A DNA stretch of 64,000 nt from Neoceratodus forsteri (GCA_016271365.2 JADMNL010000028.1:57554001-57618000), one strand, 5' to 3'; numbered from the stretch's first letter, positions 23,416 to 33,895 are shown. The notes: generated by a model not told the origin, from the letters alone. Made by a program: numbers and translations.

Positions 23416-24757
23416 CTATGATAAGGGATCCATACGGCTGCCCATAATGTATTTCCCCGATATCTACTGCACCGACAACAGTTGCCCAACATGTAACGTT
23501 TCCCACTAAACTTTTGCCCGTGCTACGTTTTTCCAACATTTGCCCACAGTATAATGAAACATTCAGCATTTTTTACCAGTCTAGCCTTACTAAATAGAAG
23601 CAGAGCTTAGCTTACCAGCAATAATAGATTCCGGCACGATGCTCAAGCATCTTCAAAAAGTTTAAAATCCATTCTTTATTGAAAAATAATATTTAAGAAT
23701 TAAAATCCCAGCACATCTTCTAAAATAACTTCGTACACACTACCTACAGCACCATACTGTGTGCGATGCCTCGCACAAAGTCTTTTCCAGATCGTGATTC
23801 CCGGTCAGCAAGAATATTAGAAATCTTCTCTTCCCGCTTTGCATATTTTTTTTAGCAGAGATTTCGGCAATCCAAGATTGATTTTCTCTGTCACGGATTC
23901 AGTTAACATCTGCTCCTGACTCAGTTCTGTTATAAATCTTGTTATCCCCACACTTTGTATGAGTTGTGCAGGAGTATCATTTGTAGTCATTGCTCGTGAT
24001 TTAAGCGATGCAACAGCAAGTGCGATATGACTGTCATTTGCATCAGGGGATAGTTGTGAGAAGCAGTGCTTCATAAATTATGTTGCCCACCAACCAGGAC
24101 AGTGGATGCACGTCCATGACACCCTGACGATTTTCTTTGCTGGCAGCACCAATAAAATAAATCACCCTGGCTCCTTTCTTTAACATATAAGTATCCAGCA
24201 ACAGATAGCTTGTCATGTCTATGATTTGAAGGAACCACTGAGCAAACGATTGCCTCTTCACCACTCATGATTACAAACTGCTTGCAAAATGACACTGGGT
24301 AGAAAAGAGGCTGCACGACAACCATTTCTTTTGTAGTGTCTGTATGTAATTAGGTGTGATTACAATCAACCACCTGTGATTACCGTTGATGTCAGAGATG
24401 CACCTGCACAGGCATTGGCAACTGTAGACCGTGCCCATAGTTACAGTCCGGCTCTGGCTTCTGTTTACTTTTTACTGTTTACTTTTTAGCACAATTTAGA
24501 CAACATAGGGTAAGTCAAATAAACAGTCTGGTATCTTTGCTTCTAAGCTCGAAATGTAACACTGTTTGATGAAGTGGGACAGCGATGCAAAAATGTAGCA
24601 CTTGATTGATGAAGTGTTTGGGTTAGGTGGGCAAGATGTTGGTAAAGAGTTTTATGGGCAAAATCTAAAGTGGGATTAAAGAATTCGGGCAACCTACAGC
24701 GGGTGACTACTCGTCAGGAGAATGTGAGTTGGGCAACCATACCAGGCCCTCTGATAA
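23416..24757 (-). mobile_element. Mutator-like (MULE) DNA transposon remnant with FLYWCH finger
   Basis: Terminal inverted repeats of at least 120 bases pair the left end (GGGATCCATACGGCTGCCC from 23425) with the right end (reverse complement GGGCCTGGTATGGTTGCCC ending at 24749). Inner blocks GTTGCCC, TTTGCCC and CCAACAT...TTGCCCAC occur in the same order and spacing from both ends. Flanks CTATGATAA (23416-23424) and CTCTGATAA (24749-24757) form an imperfect 8-9 bp target duplication, as expected for MULEs. The interior encodes a FLYWCH finger. At 1.3 kb it is internally deleted and lacks a transposase catalytic core. It sits in the endonuclease of the CR1 LINE. Confidence 0.8.
23817..24325 (-). 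pseudogene. FLYWCH zinc-finger region of a MULE transposase
   Basis: The minus frame 24325-24071 contains GYLYVKERSQGDLFYWCC and SGCHGRA: an aromatic start, the FYW core, then the two cysteines of a FLYWCH finger. The histidine pair and the following conserved helix continue in a second frame, 24074-23817 (HCFSQLSPDANDSHIALA, then ASLKSRAMTTNDTPAQLIQ), which is the usual region after a FLYWCH finger in animal MULE proteins. One frameshift joins them near 24072. FLYWCH fingers bind DNA; in MULEs they precede the DDE transposase, which is not present here. Confidence 0.72.
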
Positions 24758-24761
24758 TACC

Positions 24762-25085
24762 GGTGTACCATCACTGCAGCGAAACCCCGACAGCGAACAC
24801 CACCACAGCGGCAGGAATTGGGCAAAATTCACCCATCGCTGTGGTGGTCAGTGTGCCTAATGGGACTGCCTCTCTGGGTGATTGCCACCCCCCCCCCAGT
24901 CCAACTCTGACGCAGAGTTAGAATCCTAGAGACTGGGGTGTGTGGGGGGTGGGCTCCCTAAAGGTGGGGGCGCGCTCCCGACTGTGAGCGATGATATCCC
25001 ATAGCTACAATGCTGATGGTCGGCATTGTAGCTGTCGTTCTAGGGGATGTCGGCGCTAGCTCTGTCGAAGCGCTATAGGTAAACC
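24762..25085. mobile_element. 324-bp foldback/MITE with 9-bp target duplication
   Basis: GATAATACC occurs at 24753-24761 and again at 25086-25094, flanking a 324-bp element. Its ends are GGTGTACCATCACTGCAGCG and, in reverse complement, GGTTTACCTATAGCG. Inside are two perfect hairpins: CCACCACAGCG/CGCTGTGGTGG (24800-24810 and 24837-24847) and AGCTACAATGC/GCATTGTAGCT (25003-25013 and 25023-25033). No coding. A 9-bp duplication fits a MULE- or Merlin-type mobiliser, but the family is not identified. Its left target duplication overlaps the right flank of the MULE. Confidence 0.85.
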
Positions 25086-25905
25086 GATAATACCAGGTCT
25101 AAAATGTTCCCCTCTCTGGTCGACTCATTTACCTGTTGTAACAGGAATGTATCCTGGAAGGCATCAAGTATGACTTGTTCCCTGGTGCTAGCTGAAGTCA
25201 TGGTACTCCACTCCACCCAGAGTAGATTGAAGTCACCAACCACCACCATCCTTCCCCTGCTACAGCATTTCTGTAATGAAGCCACCAACTCTCTGTCAAT
25301 TTACTCAGACTGGGAGGGTGGTCGATACATACCTCCAGCCTAATCTTCCTGCCCTTCACATTTTGTATGCTAACCCACAAGATCTCCACCCTCCCCTTCT
25401 TCCCTACTGCACCCTATCCCATTCCTTACGAATAAAGCCATCCCCCCTCCCTTTCCATTTAATCTGTTTCTCCTAAACAGTCTGTATCCCAGGATCATTA
25501 AGTCCCAGTCCTGGTACTGGTTAGCCCATGTCTCCATGATGACAGCTATATCGACCCCCTTCTGCCATCAGTGCTTGGAGCTCTGGTAGATTATTCCCTA
25601 GGCTCCTTGCGTTTATAGAGACCACCCTCCAGTCGTACCCCTAGCCCCCTTAACATTATTTTGCCCTCCACTACCTCCCCTTTTTGAATTCTGCTCACTT
25701 CCCTTATTGCCAGGTAGGGAGGGAGGCAAAAGTCCTCCCATACCTTGTGTCCCAGACTGTTTCCCAAGCCTTATCCCCCCCCTTTTTTCTTAGCTTAAAT
25801 TATATGTGGTTGCTATAAACTCTTCTAGGTTCTGCTTCAGGACTCCTGATCCCTCTCTGCTCAGGTGAAGTCTATCCTGGGGGTACCAGGACTTGTTATC
25901 CCATT

Positions 25906-28457
25906 GTATCCCCGGCGCCATATGCCAGTGGGCTGCCCCCCCTTGCCAGCTGTATCTGATACCAGGCAAGGGGCCTGGGTCCCGCTACAGTGACAATTCG
26001 GGGACTGTTCCCAGAAATATTGAAAATAGCACTGTGCCTCCACCCAGAGTAAAGTATTAATGGGCCAGATATCTGCTGGGCACAGCCCCCTAGGATACTG
26101 TACCTCCCCAACCAACCACTCTGCACATTGTGTCCCCCAATACCTTGTTCCACCATAAACCATATATATCTCAGCAGTGAACACATGCAAGGAATGTCAC
26201 TAACATATCAGGTTCAAAGAACAAATTCACAGCTTTATTTAAGGTGTAAGGGATAGGGAAGGGGATACCTGGATGTAGGATAGCTGTGAAGACAAAAAGA
26301 AAAGTTAGTAAAATATGCAACTTCAACATAGCGCCCACAGGCCTAGCCCTACCCCACTGGTACCTGTGACCTTGTACTGTCCCTAGGGGTACCCACTAGG
26401 TGCAGGCCTGATCGGTGCCACAGATTGGCCAGCTGTTGGGGCCCTGAAATTGTAGAAACTTTGGAACCAGGTCCTGGGTACTCATAGTTTGATAACCTCA
26501 GCACCAGGGAAAATGGAGCTCTTTTAGTTGGTGCAGCAACAGACGCAGGCTGGCCAGGATCCCTTTGACTGGGTGGAACTTGCTCGAGGATCTTGCAGCT
26601 GGTCACCTTGATTGTAGTTCTGGCTGCTTGTCACCTTCAGCCACTTCTGGCCCATTGCAGAACACTGTGGCAGGACAACACCAGCCCTAGAAGGCCAACC
26701 CCCCAGGAGTGGCTCTGCAGTTCTGCTCCCCCAATGGGTAGCAGGTGTCCTAGCACCCCAGTAAGTGCTGGTGACCCCCTGAGACAGTGAGTCTCACTTG
26801 AGAGGGGTTAGCAAGTTCCCTTCCTGGCTCTGTGTGAGGACCCCCAATTGGTTGGGGCCCTCCTGCAGTCCCTGCACTGAGCTCTCAGCAAAGAAGGTTC
26901 TTGGGCAGGTACTCCACAAAACTCCAGTGACAATCAGAATGGATGCTAGCTCTGTTTCAATAAGTGCAAGTGCAGTTCAGCAGGGGGGCTCAGGAATAAC
27001 AACCCCCTGCACACCACTTCACGCTTTCCCAGTTAAACAGTGTCCACAACCTTTTCTTCAGCTGCAGCTAGGACTCAGCACTCAGCCACTTTTACCAGAA
27101 CACACAGGACACACACAGCTTCAGCTAGCACCCCAAGGACAAGAGACACTATGCCCCCTCACCATTTAAATTGCAGTCCCACTCAGGCAAAGGGCTCTTC
27201 AGTCCTGACTGTAGCACTCTAACAATCCACACGGCTCTCTCAGCAATTCCGACTTTCCAGTGCAGGGTTTCTGCAGTATTCAGTCTCTCCCATTAATAGC
27301 AAGCAACTTTTACATGCCTGAGGATTTATGGTTCAGTCTCTTCTCCTTCTTAATCAGTCCAGCAGCAAGTACGCGGAGACCAGAACCTCAGCATATCCAT
27401 CCATCCATCCATCCATCCATCCATCCATCCATCCATCCTTCCTTCCTTCCTTCCTTCCTTCCTTCCTTCCTTCCTTCCCTCCTTCCTTCCTTCCTTCCCC
27501 TTTCCAATCCACTTCTGCTGATAGCCAAATCTCCAGATGGAGGCCTGAAGAAGCCCCTGAAGCTCAATGTCCACTCTCATAGCACAGTTCTGACTCATAC
27601 AAAGCCCAGGAACAGAATGACTCAATCACAGAAAGTCCACATAGTATCCACTGAAAATCCAGCTTTCCGATTGGCTGTTGAAGCTTTTCGATAATCAATA
27701 TCCATAGTGATCAATATTTCCTGCATGTTTACTGGGACATGATCTAGGCACTACAATTAGTCCCCTTCTTTTCCCAGGAGTCACTTTGTCACAGTTTTGG
27801 ACACCTAGATCACTGATTGGCTGTAACAGGGAGGTTAAATGTCACCAGCATGTCATCTCCCATTTGTTCATATGGAGTCCCTTTCAGTATAGTGCAGTCT
27901 CTCCCATTGCCAGGTCTGGTGCGGCCCAACACACTACACTATACTATCCAGACCAGCACCAACCGGATTGTAGCCCCAACTGTCCTCTTTCAAACAAGCC
28001 CACTTTTGTCTCCTCAGCACCAGCCGTTTTACTGTTGCTGCCGCCTCAACGCCATACCCCTATGCAGCAGGCAACACTCATTACTATTCATGGAGTTGCT
28101 CATTAATATTCATAAGCCCCTGAGCGGCCCTGCTGTGTAAATGGCTAATCAAGTGAGCTCTGGGCTTATGCCTGATCCCTCTCAAGTCTCCGGTTCCCAA
28201 AGACATGGAGGGGCACCGGGATCACAGACAAACTACCCATTTGCTGGACTGCAACAATGGTCAGCACATCAAAGCACCCTTTTCACATTCACAAGTGCTG
28301 GCCAAAATTTGCCATGCTGGCAGCTCGCGATCAAGGAATCACACCCTGAAAGGGCAGAAAACAACATGCTGGCAGAGAAAAATGTGGGGGAGACCAGGAG
28401 AACACCAGCAAATGAAGACAAATGGGGCAACTACAGGTAAGCCCCCAGAGGGGGGGT
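25906..28457 (-). mobile_element. 2.5-kb LTR-like insertion of unclear family
   Basis: This block separates the two halves of the CR1 esterase ORF. On minus its right edge starts TGTAACCCCCC (about 28457), an LTR-like TG terminus; the left edge ends near GGGGATACA. AATAAAGCTGTGAATTTG (minus, about 26238) would be a polyadenylation signal some 330 bases from the 3' edge. A second LTR-like start, TGTGACAAAGTGACTCC, lies on minus at 27795, so the block may be composite. No gag/pol coding and no clear target duplication were found. Alternatives are a solo long LTR or several nested pieces. Confidence 0.4.
27392..27500 (+). repeat. (ATCC)n(TTCC)n microsatellite
   Basis: About eleven ATCC units (27394-27437) turn directly into about fifteen TTCC units (27438-27500, one imperfect). 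Open frames through it give Ser/His/Pro repeats that are not genes. Confidence 0.95.
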
Positions 28458-29039
28458 TACACTATGTTGGCCCCCAGCCCCCCACCAGTCCAAACCCCAT
28501 AGTCCTACACCAATCCTCCAGCCATTCATTAAATTCCTTAATTCTATGTTTTCTGTCTGTGCTTGCCCTCAGTACAGGCAGAACTTTAGAGATTGCCATT
28601 AACTGCTGCCAACCCTGGCCAGCTCTCTAAATCTTGCCTGAAATTCTTTAACACTGTTTCCCTTCAAATCAAATCATTTGCACCAAAGTGAACCATTACG
28701 TGAGGCTTCTCCCCTTTCCACTTTACACATGTGGGTATAATGTGCCTTACTTTGTGCGCTGTCACACCTGGCATATAATCCACTCAGAATGAACTTCTCC
28801 TGTCCCCCTTGCCTCTCCATCTGATACCTTTTAGTATGGAGTCCCCCAGTATGATTACTCTTCTGCCCTTTCCTTGCTGCCTTCCTTTAAATCCTCCTAT
28901 TTCCTGATCCTTATCGCCCTCTTCCAGACCTCTTACCTTGCCATTCCCCCCTGTACCTGGTTCCTCATGCCCTGTGGTCCTGTCTAGGATTTCATCCTCA
29001 TTCCCCCTAGCAGGTATCTGCCTCTATCTCTGAAATCAA

Positions 29040-29649
29040 ATAAAGAGGCAGAAGACACTGCAGAGCAGGACACTGCGGCACAGGAGCTAGCACAACAATA
29101 CTCACCCAAATCAGGAACCAAAACTAAACAAGCAGAAAGGAAATCCAAAAAACTTCTGATCATAGGAGACTCCATGATTCGGGGAGTTGATACCCATCTC
29201 CAGCCAGGGGTGATGGTCAGATGTCTCCAGGTACATCAGCATGGAGAGACACTGACCGCATTGCTAAAATTGTTCACAAAGCAGGAGAAAACATTGATGT
29301 CCTAGTACACATAGGGACTAATGATCTCGCCAGCCGGGTCAGTTGTGGAGACCAAGGAACACCTGACTAGGCTGGGTGACAAACTATCATCTATTTCGTC
29401 GGCATCTCCTTCTCTGAGATCCTGCCAGTCTGGGAGAAGGGAGCAGATGGACGGAAGGTCAGAGAAGGGGAGATAGGGAGCTAAACACGTGGCTCAAGGA
29501 CTGGTGCCAGGAAAAGGACACAGATTTGTAGGAACTGGCAACAGTTCTGGGAGCGAAAGTTCTTTAAATTTGATGGACTGCATCTGACTAAAGAGGGAGT
29601 CAGTGCATTGGGGCAGAAGTTTGACGTCTTTGCAGAATATTTAAACTAG
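29040..29649 (+). pseudogene. CR1/L3 ORF1 with SGNH esterase domain
   Basis: The esterase is complete in motif order. Block I is LLIIGDSMIRGVD (about 29152-29190, nucleophile Ser in GDS). Block III is VHIGTNDLAS (about 29305-29335, Asn of GTND). Block V is FDGLHLTKEGVSALG (about 29570-29615, Asp and His of the triad). The protein ends EYLN before TAG at 29647-29649. The upstream region is Lys/Gln-rich with no zinc finger seen. Frame changes occur near 29220-29290 and 29340-29560, so it is not intact. Esterase ORF1 proteins bind nucleic acid and lipid in related LINEs; the role in this copy is inference. Confidence 0.8.
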
Positions 29650-29774
29650 CAAATGGGAGAGGGTGCAGCACCCATACGTCGAATGGGAAGAACACCCCTC
29701 CCCCCTCAGCTAGTGGTCAAACAGGAATTCAGCGTGTTTGCCATTCATTTGCATCACCAGGTAAGAAAAAAGGT

Positions 29775-32540
29775 TTGTCTCCCCATACGATGCACAGGGG
29801 TAATGCCAAACTTCACCCAACAACTAACACACCAAAATCTGGCCAATGGAAAATCATGTACACAAATGCTCACAGCCTGGGAAATAAGATCCCAGACCTG
29901 CAGGCAATAATGTCAGAGGCTAAACTGGACATAGTAGCAATTAGTGAGACGTGGTTTACCAGTAACCACACTTGGGAGACTTCAGTACCTGGATATGTAT
30001 TGTTCAGAAGAGACCGAGGTGCAAAAAGGGGGGGAAGGGTGGCCCTGTATGTTAATGAAAATATCAAAGCTACAGAAATTCAGAATACACATAAGGAGCC
30101 AGAAGAACTGTGGGTCACCCTGGAAACAGGTAATGGGACAGCCATAAGAACTGGGGTTGTCTACAGGCCCCAGACCAGAGGGAGGACATAGACACATTAC
30201 TGTTAGAAGATATACAAAACATGACAGCTAAAGGGAGGTTCTGATAATGGGAGACTTCAACATGCCAGATACAGATTGGTCAATACCAGCAGGAACATCT
30301 GCCAGAACTAGACTCATAGTGGATTCCTGCAGGGAGGGCCTCAAACAACTGGTACAGCAACCCACAAGAGACAGGGCTATCCTAGATCTAGTACTGACTA
30401 ACAAAGAAGGGATCACAGATCTCCAGGTAGAAGGTCACCTGGGAGCCAGTGACCATCACATGGTATGGTTCAATTTGGCTACTACATCTAAATCATCCCA
30501 TTCCAAGGCAAAAATATGGGACTTCAGAGGAGCTGACTTTGATAAGATGGCCAACAGAGTTAAGCTAGCCCTGGCAAAAAGAAACACAGGTGAGGAGGTA
30601 CAGGCAAAGTGGGCAAGCATTAAGGATACAATACTTGAAGCAACATCCCATTGTGTTAGACAGAAAAGGAAGTGCAAAGAAGAAGGAAACCACTTTGGTT
30701 CTCAAATATAGTAGCAGAAAAGGTCAGAGCCAAAGGCTGGCCTTCAGAAAATATAAGGGAACACAGCGGATGAAGATAGGAGGCATACCAAACTGCCCTA
30801 AGGGAAGCAGGTAAGGCAGTAAGGCAGGCAAAGTCCCAAACTGAGGAAACACTAGCACGAACAGTAAAAGAAGGTGACAAGACTTTCTATGATACATTAG
30901 TGAAAGGAGAAAGTCCAGAGGGTATTACTAAGCTTAATGGAGAAAAGGGAGCATGTGAGGAGGAGGGACCTGTAAAGGCATCTATCCTAAATAGATACTT
31001 TTGCTCAGTATTTACTGAAGAGAAGGTAGGGCAGGGCCCACAGCTCAGCATCATGGACACAGGGGAGGAGGTGAGCACTACTCCTTCACAAAAGAAAGGT
31101 CCTACAAGAGCTTGCTAAGCTCAGGGTGGATAAGGCAATGGGACCTGATGGCATACATCCCAGGGTACTTAAGGAGCTAAAGGAGGAACTAGCAGAGCCA
31201 TTAGCAGAATTGTTTAGTGAGTCTCTGAGCACAGGAGAGGTCCCAGAAGACTGGAGAAAGGCTCATGTGATCCCACCCACAAGAGTGGTAGCAGGAGGAG
31301 GCAGGGAACTACAGACCAGTCAGTCTTACCTCAGTAGTGGGCAAGATTATGGAGGCACTCCTTAAGGAAAGGATAGTGCAACACCTGAACCATAGGGCAC
31401 AGGATCCAAGACAGCATGGGTTTACAAGGAAGGTCCTGTCAAACTAATCTCATAGATTTCTTTGACTGGGTAACCAGAGTGGTGGACCAAGGGGCAGTTG
31501 ATGTCGCCTACCTTGACTTCAAGCAAAGCTTTTGACACTGTTCCACATAGAAGATTGATAAATAAGCTAGGTAGGCTCTGGGTCTGAAGTTGGTCAACTG
31601 GGTGGCAAACTGGTTGACTGGCAGAAAACAGAGAGTGGTGGTAAATGGTATACAGTCAGAAGAGATGCAAGTCACAAGTGGGTACCTCAGGGATCAGTCC
31701 TGGGGCCAGTCCTATTCAACATCTTCATTAGTGACCTCGTAGATGGACTAGAGGGTAAGGCTTGTCTGTTTGCAGATGACACCAAGATCTGCAACAGAGT
31801 AGATGATCCAGATGGGGTGGGCAGAATGAGAAGAGATCTGGATAAACTAGCAGAATGGTCAGAAGAGTGGCAACTGGGATTTAATGCAAAGAAGTGCAAA
31901 ATCATGCACATAGGGAAGAAACCCTGAAGCCACTTATAGGCTGGGAGGAGTTGCTAGCAGTCACAAAGGAAGAAAGAGACTTGGGCATCATCATCACTGA
32001 TGACCTAAAATCATCCAAGCAGACCTCTAAAGCAGTAGGTAAGGCTATGGGGTGTTAGGGTGTATTAGTAGGGTATCACAAGTCGTAAGAGGGAGGTAAT
32101 AATCCCTCTGTACAAGACATTGGTTAGGCCCCATCTGGAGTACTGCGGCAGTATTGAGGCCACACCTCACAAGGACATTAACCAAATTGAGGCAGTCCAG
32201 AGAAGGGCAACCAAATGGTGCAGGGACTGCATCAGAAGACATATAAGGACAGATTAACGGAGCTCAATATGTATACCCTTGAGCAAAGGAGGGAGAGAGG
32301 TGATATGATCGAGACATTTAAACACCTTAAGGGCATAAACAAGGTGAAAGAGTCTAACATGTTTAAATATAAGAAAATAGCAGGACAAGAGGACACAGCA
32401 TGAGATTAGAGGAGGCCGATTAAGGGGAATGTGAGGAAATTCTTTTTCACAGAAAGGGTGGTAGATGCATGGAATGGCTTACCACAAGAAGTGGTGGCTA
32501 TGAATACAGTGCAGGGCTTCAAACAGGCATGGGATAGGCA
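29775..32540 (+). pseudogene. CR1/L3-like ORF2 (endonuclease-RT), lightly frameshifted
   Basis: Endonuclease: IMYTNAHSLGNKIPDLQA, DIVAISETWF (catalytic Glu), GVVYRP (frame 29775-30191), then MGDFNMPDTDWS, AILDLVLTNKEGI and LGASDHHMVWF (30247-30711). Linker and RT: VDKAMGPDGIHPRVLKEL (31126), an NYRPVSLTSV-type motif after a shift, YLDF.SKAFDTVP at about 31510-31545, VPQGSVLGPVLFN at 31680 and CLFADDTKIC at about 31762-31790. Thumb: RPHLEYC, VQRRATK and 32215-32403 (LNMYTLEQRRERGDMIE), then FFTERVVDAWNGLPQEVV-like codons to 32520. Roughly six frameshifts, mostly single bases, break an otherwise well-kept protein. Confidence 0.88.
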
Positions 32541-32694
32541 TAAGGGAGCAATACAAATGACTATGAATAGATAGGTCACTGACAGAGCAAAGGCCGATGG
32601 TACATTTATAAGGTAGAAAAAGAAATGGGCAGACTGGATGGGCCTTGCGGTCCTTATCTGCCGTCAACTTCTATGTTTCTATGTTTCTATGTTT

Positions 32695-33645
32695 CAAGGA
32701 TTGTCTGCACCTCCCCCATCCTAATTGCTCTATGTTACACATCTTTTCTCTGCTTCCCCCTTTCCAGTACCAGTCTCTAGAATATGTGTTTCCTCCCACC
32801 CCCTCCCCCTGCCTATCGCCCCTTATTTGGTCTCCCCAACCTGTGCTGCCTTCTTGCTTATCTGAATTGCCTTCCTGTTACTCCTGCTTCCCCTTCTTGC
32901 CAACTCTACTCTGATGCTCCTGCTCTTGACTTTCCTTCTCCCTTACTCCTTCTGTATGACTCCCATTTTCCCACTTTTCCTCTCTCCACCTCCCAATGCC
33001 TCATCTACTTTCCTGCTCCCTTCCATTTGTATCCCTCCCCACTCCCTTGGTTCCTACTGGTCCTAATCCCGAACTCTATTTACTATCTTTCTCCTCTTGA
33101 TCCCTCTGTTCCTGCAACATAGCCAACGGTGAAAACCTGTTTGATATCCTAACACTGCCTACTGTGGTAGCCTGTCTGACCCCAGGTGCTGTGTCCTTTC
33201 CATTTGTATATGTCCTATCCCCTTGCACCTCCCCACCCTTCCTCCTCACATTCTTCCAGTAGTTACCCTCCTTACAACCAGTCTGTCACCCTGCCCCCAA
33301 ACATCTCCTTCTTTCCTCTGCCATGACTGTCCCCCCTGCCCACAGTGTTTCCTGTGCAGTTTCTTCCATCTTCCTCTCCCACCTCGCTCCATCTCTTGAC
33401 CCCACAATCCATCTTCTTTCTCAGCCAATTAATTTCAGCCACGAGCTGTCCCAATTTCAGACATATTGAGCACCCCCCAGTTCTCCAGAGTGTGTCCATA
33501 AAAACTGCCACCCCCACATCCATTGCAACCAACTATTTGCCTCCTTCTCACTGATTCTCCATTTAACCCCTGACCCCAATGTCCTACCCTCCACCCCTGT
33601 CTCCTCCATGTTATCCTTGATAGGATGTTATCCATGTCATTCTCC
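32695..33645 (+). other. Pyrimidine-rich stretch, no gene
   Basis: About 950 bases strongly biased to C and T on plus (CTCCC, CCTTCT motifs throughout). Open frames on either strand reflect this bias (Pro/Ser/Leu on plus, Gly/Glu/Arg on minus) and have no domain. It is reminiscent of the C/T-rich 3' UTR of the L2-like element at 59340-59700, but I could not align it. Confidence 0.5.
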
Positions 33646-33649
33646 ATGG

Positions 33650-33895
33650 GATGTTAGAAAGCATTTATTTTCTGAGAAGGTGGTAGCCACATGGATGCAC
33701 TGCCGGGGGAAATGGTCTCACAGAAGACAGCAGCAGCTTTAACAGGGCCTGAGATAGGCATAAGAGGCACTCATGGGACCATGGGGGGGGGTCAGGGAGA
33801 TGGGGAAGACCACGGAGGGGGCTAGGGAACCTGCAACAACAATCAGACTCAATAGACCAAAGGCCTTTTTTGCTGGCTCTTTCGTATGTTTGTAT
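33650..33895 (+). mobile_element. CR1 3'-end fragment, second subfamily
   Basis: FSEKVVATWMH-type codons (the conserved end of CR1 ORF2) at 33660-33710 are followed by a G-rich 3' UTR, CAATAGACCAAAGGCC and a TTCGTATGTTTGTATGAA terminus. The same terminus occurs in reverse complement at 20922-20970 and, variant, at 39866-39915. Confidence 0.7.

Larger units (their letters stand above)
21086..25640 (-). pseudogene. CR1/L3-like ORF2, interrupted and decayed
   Basis: On minus, the endonuclease is recognisable as VVVGDFNLLWVEWS and NESTREGNILDLVLS (25288-25090), then, beyond the inserted DNA, VRVEDSL and WFSLDLG (about 23400-23330). The linker (23194-22892) has SWWTKEVQRRV and a basic helix. The RT shows DKAPGPDGIHP (about 22450), NYRPVSFTSIVGKL and LEENGLQDDWQRAF (22370-22161), LFADN near 21880 (second catalytic Asp replaced by Asn) and the thumb LEYCVQFWHPYL, VQRRVTKMI, NALPEEVM (21540-21086). 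Multiple frameshifts, a 73-bp tandem expansion and the transposon insertions show it is dead. Confidence 0.82.
20922..28990 (-). mobile_element. CR1/L3-like LINE with esterase ORF1, split by three insertions
   Basis: A near complete minus-strand CR1-superfamily LINE: 3' UTR at 20922-21085, ORF2 C-terminus and RT 21086-22480, linker 22780-23194, endonuclease split between 23200-23416 and 25095-25640, ORF1 end at 25795-25905 and ORF1 start at 28460-28990. Inserted DNA: a MULE (23425-24749), a 324-bp foldback element (24762-25085) and an LTR-like 2.5-kb segment (about 25906-28457). When the insertions are ignored the coding order is continuous, which is the main evidence that they are insertions. 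The 3' end matches a subfamily (GTATGTTCGTATC-type terminus, read on minus) also seen at 33650-33895 and 39866. Confidence 0.8.
25795..28990 (-). pseudogene. CR1/L3 ORF1 with SGNH esterase domain, split by an insertion
   Basis: Some CR1/L3-type LINEs carry an SGNH-hydrolase (esterase) in ORF1. The minus strand shows block I as RVIILGDSILKG (about 28865-28830, catalytic Ser in GDS) and block III as VHFGANDLI (28696-28668, where GAND replaces the usual GTND). NEWLEDWCRTMGFGLV follows at about 28530-28480. The catalytic Asp-His block DRLHLSREG lies at 25880-25850, 2.6 kb away, followed by LEEFIATTYNLS and a stop. An in-frame stop follows block III. The order Ser, Asn, Asp/His is complete but physically separated, so the domain is inactivated. 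Confidence 0.75.
29000..32694 (+). mobile_element. CR1/L3-like LINE, nearly full length, with esterase ORF1
   Basis: Plus-strand element with ORF1 (SGNH esterase), ORF2 (endonuclease, RT) and a 3' UTR ending in GTTTCTATGTTTCTATG repeats at 32671-32694. The 5' end abuts the 5' end of the oppositely oriented element at about 28990, giving a head-to-head pair. The coding is broken by small indels but motifs are mostly kept, so it is younger than most LINEs here. Confidence 0.88.

Noticed and set aside
27260..27694. Open frame of 144 codons with Ser/His/Ile/Pro repeats
   Set aside because: It is a translation of the (ATCC)n(TTCC)n microsatellite with no domain on either side.
27795..28457. A separate short LTR between the two TG starts
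   Set aside because: No matching CA end or target duplication could be fixed, so it was left within the composite insertion.
33650..33895. This CR1 3' end as the displaced tail of the CR1 at 19691-20920
   Set aside because: The join would be plausible in subfamily and direction, but the break points do not meet cleanly and other DNA intervenes.
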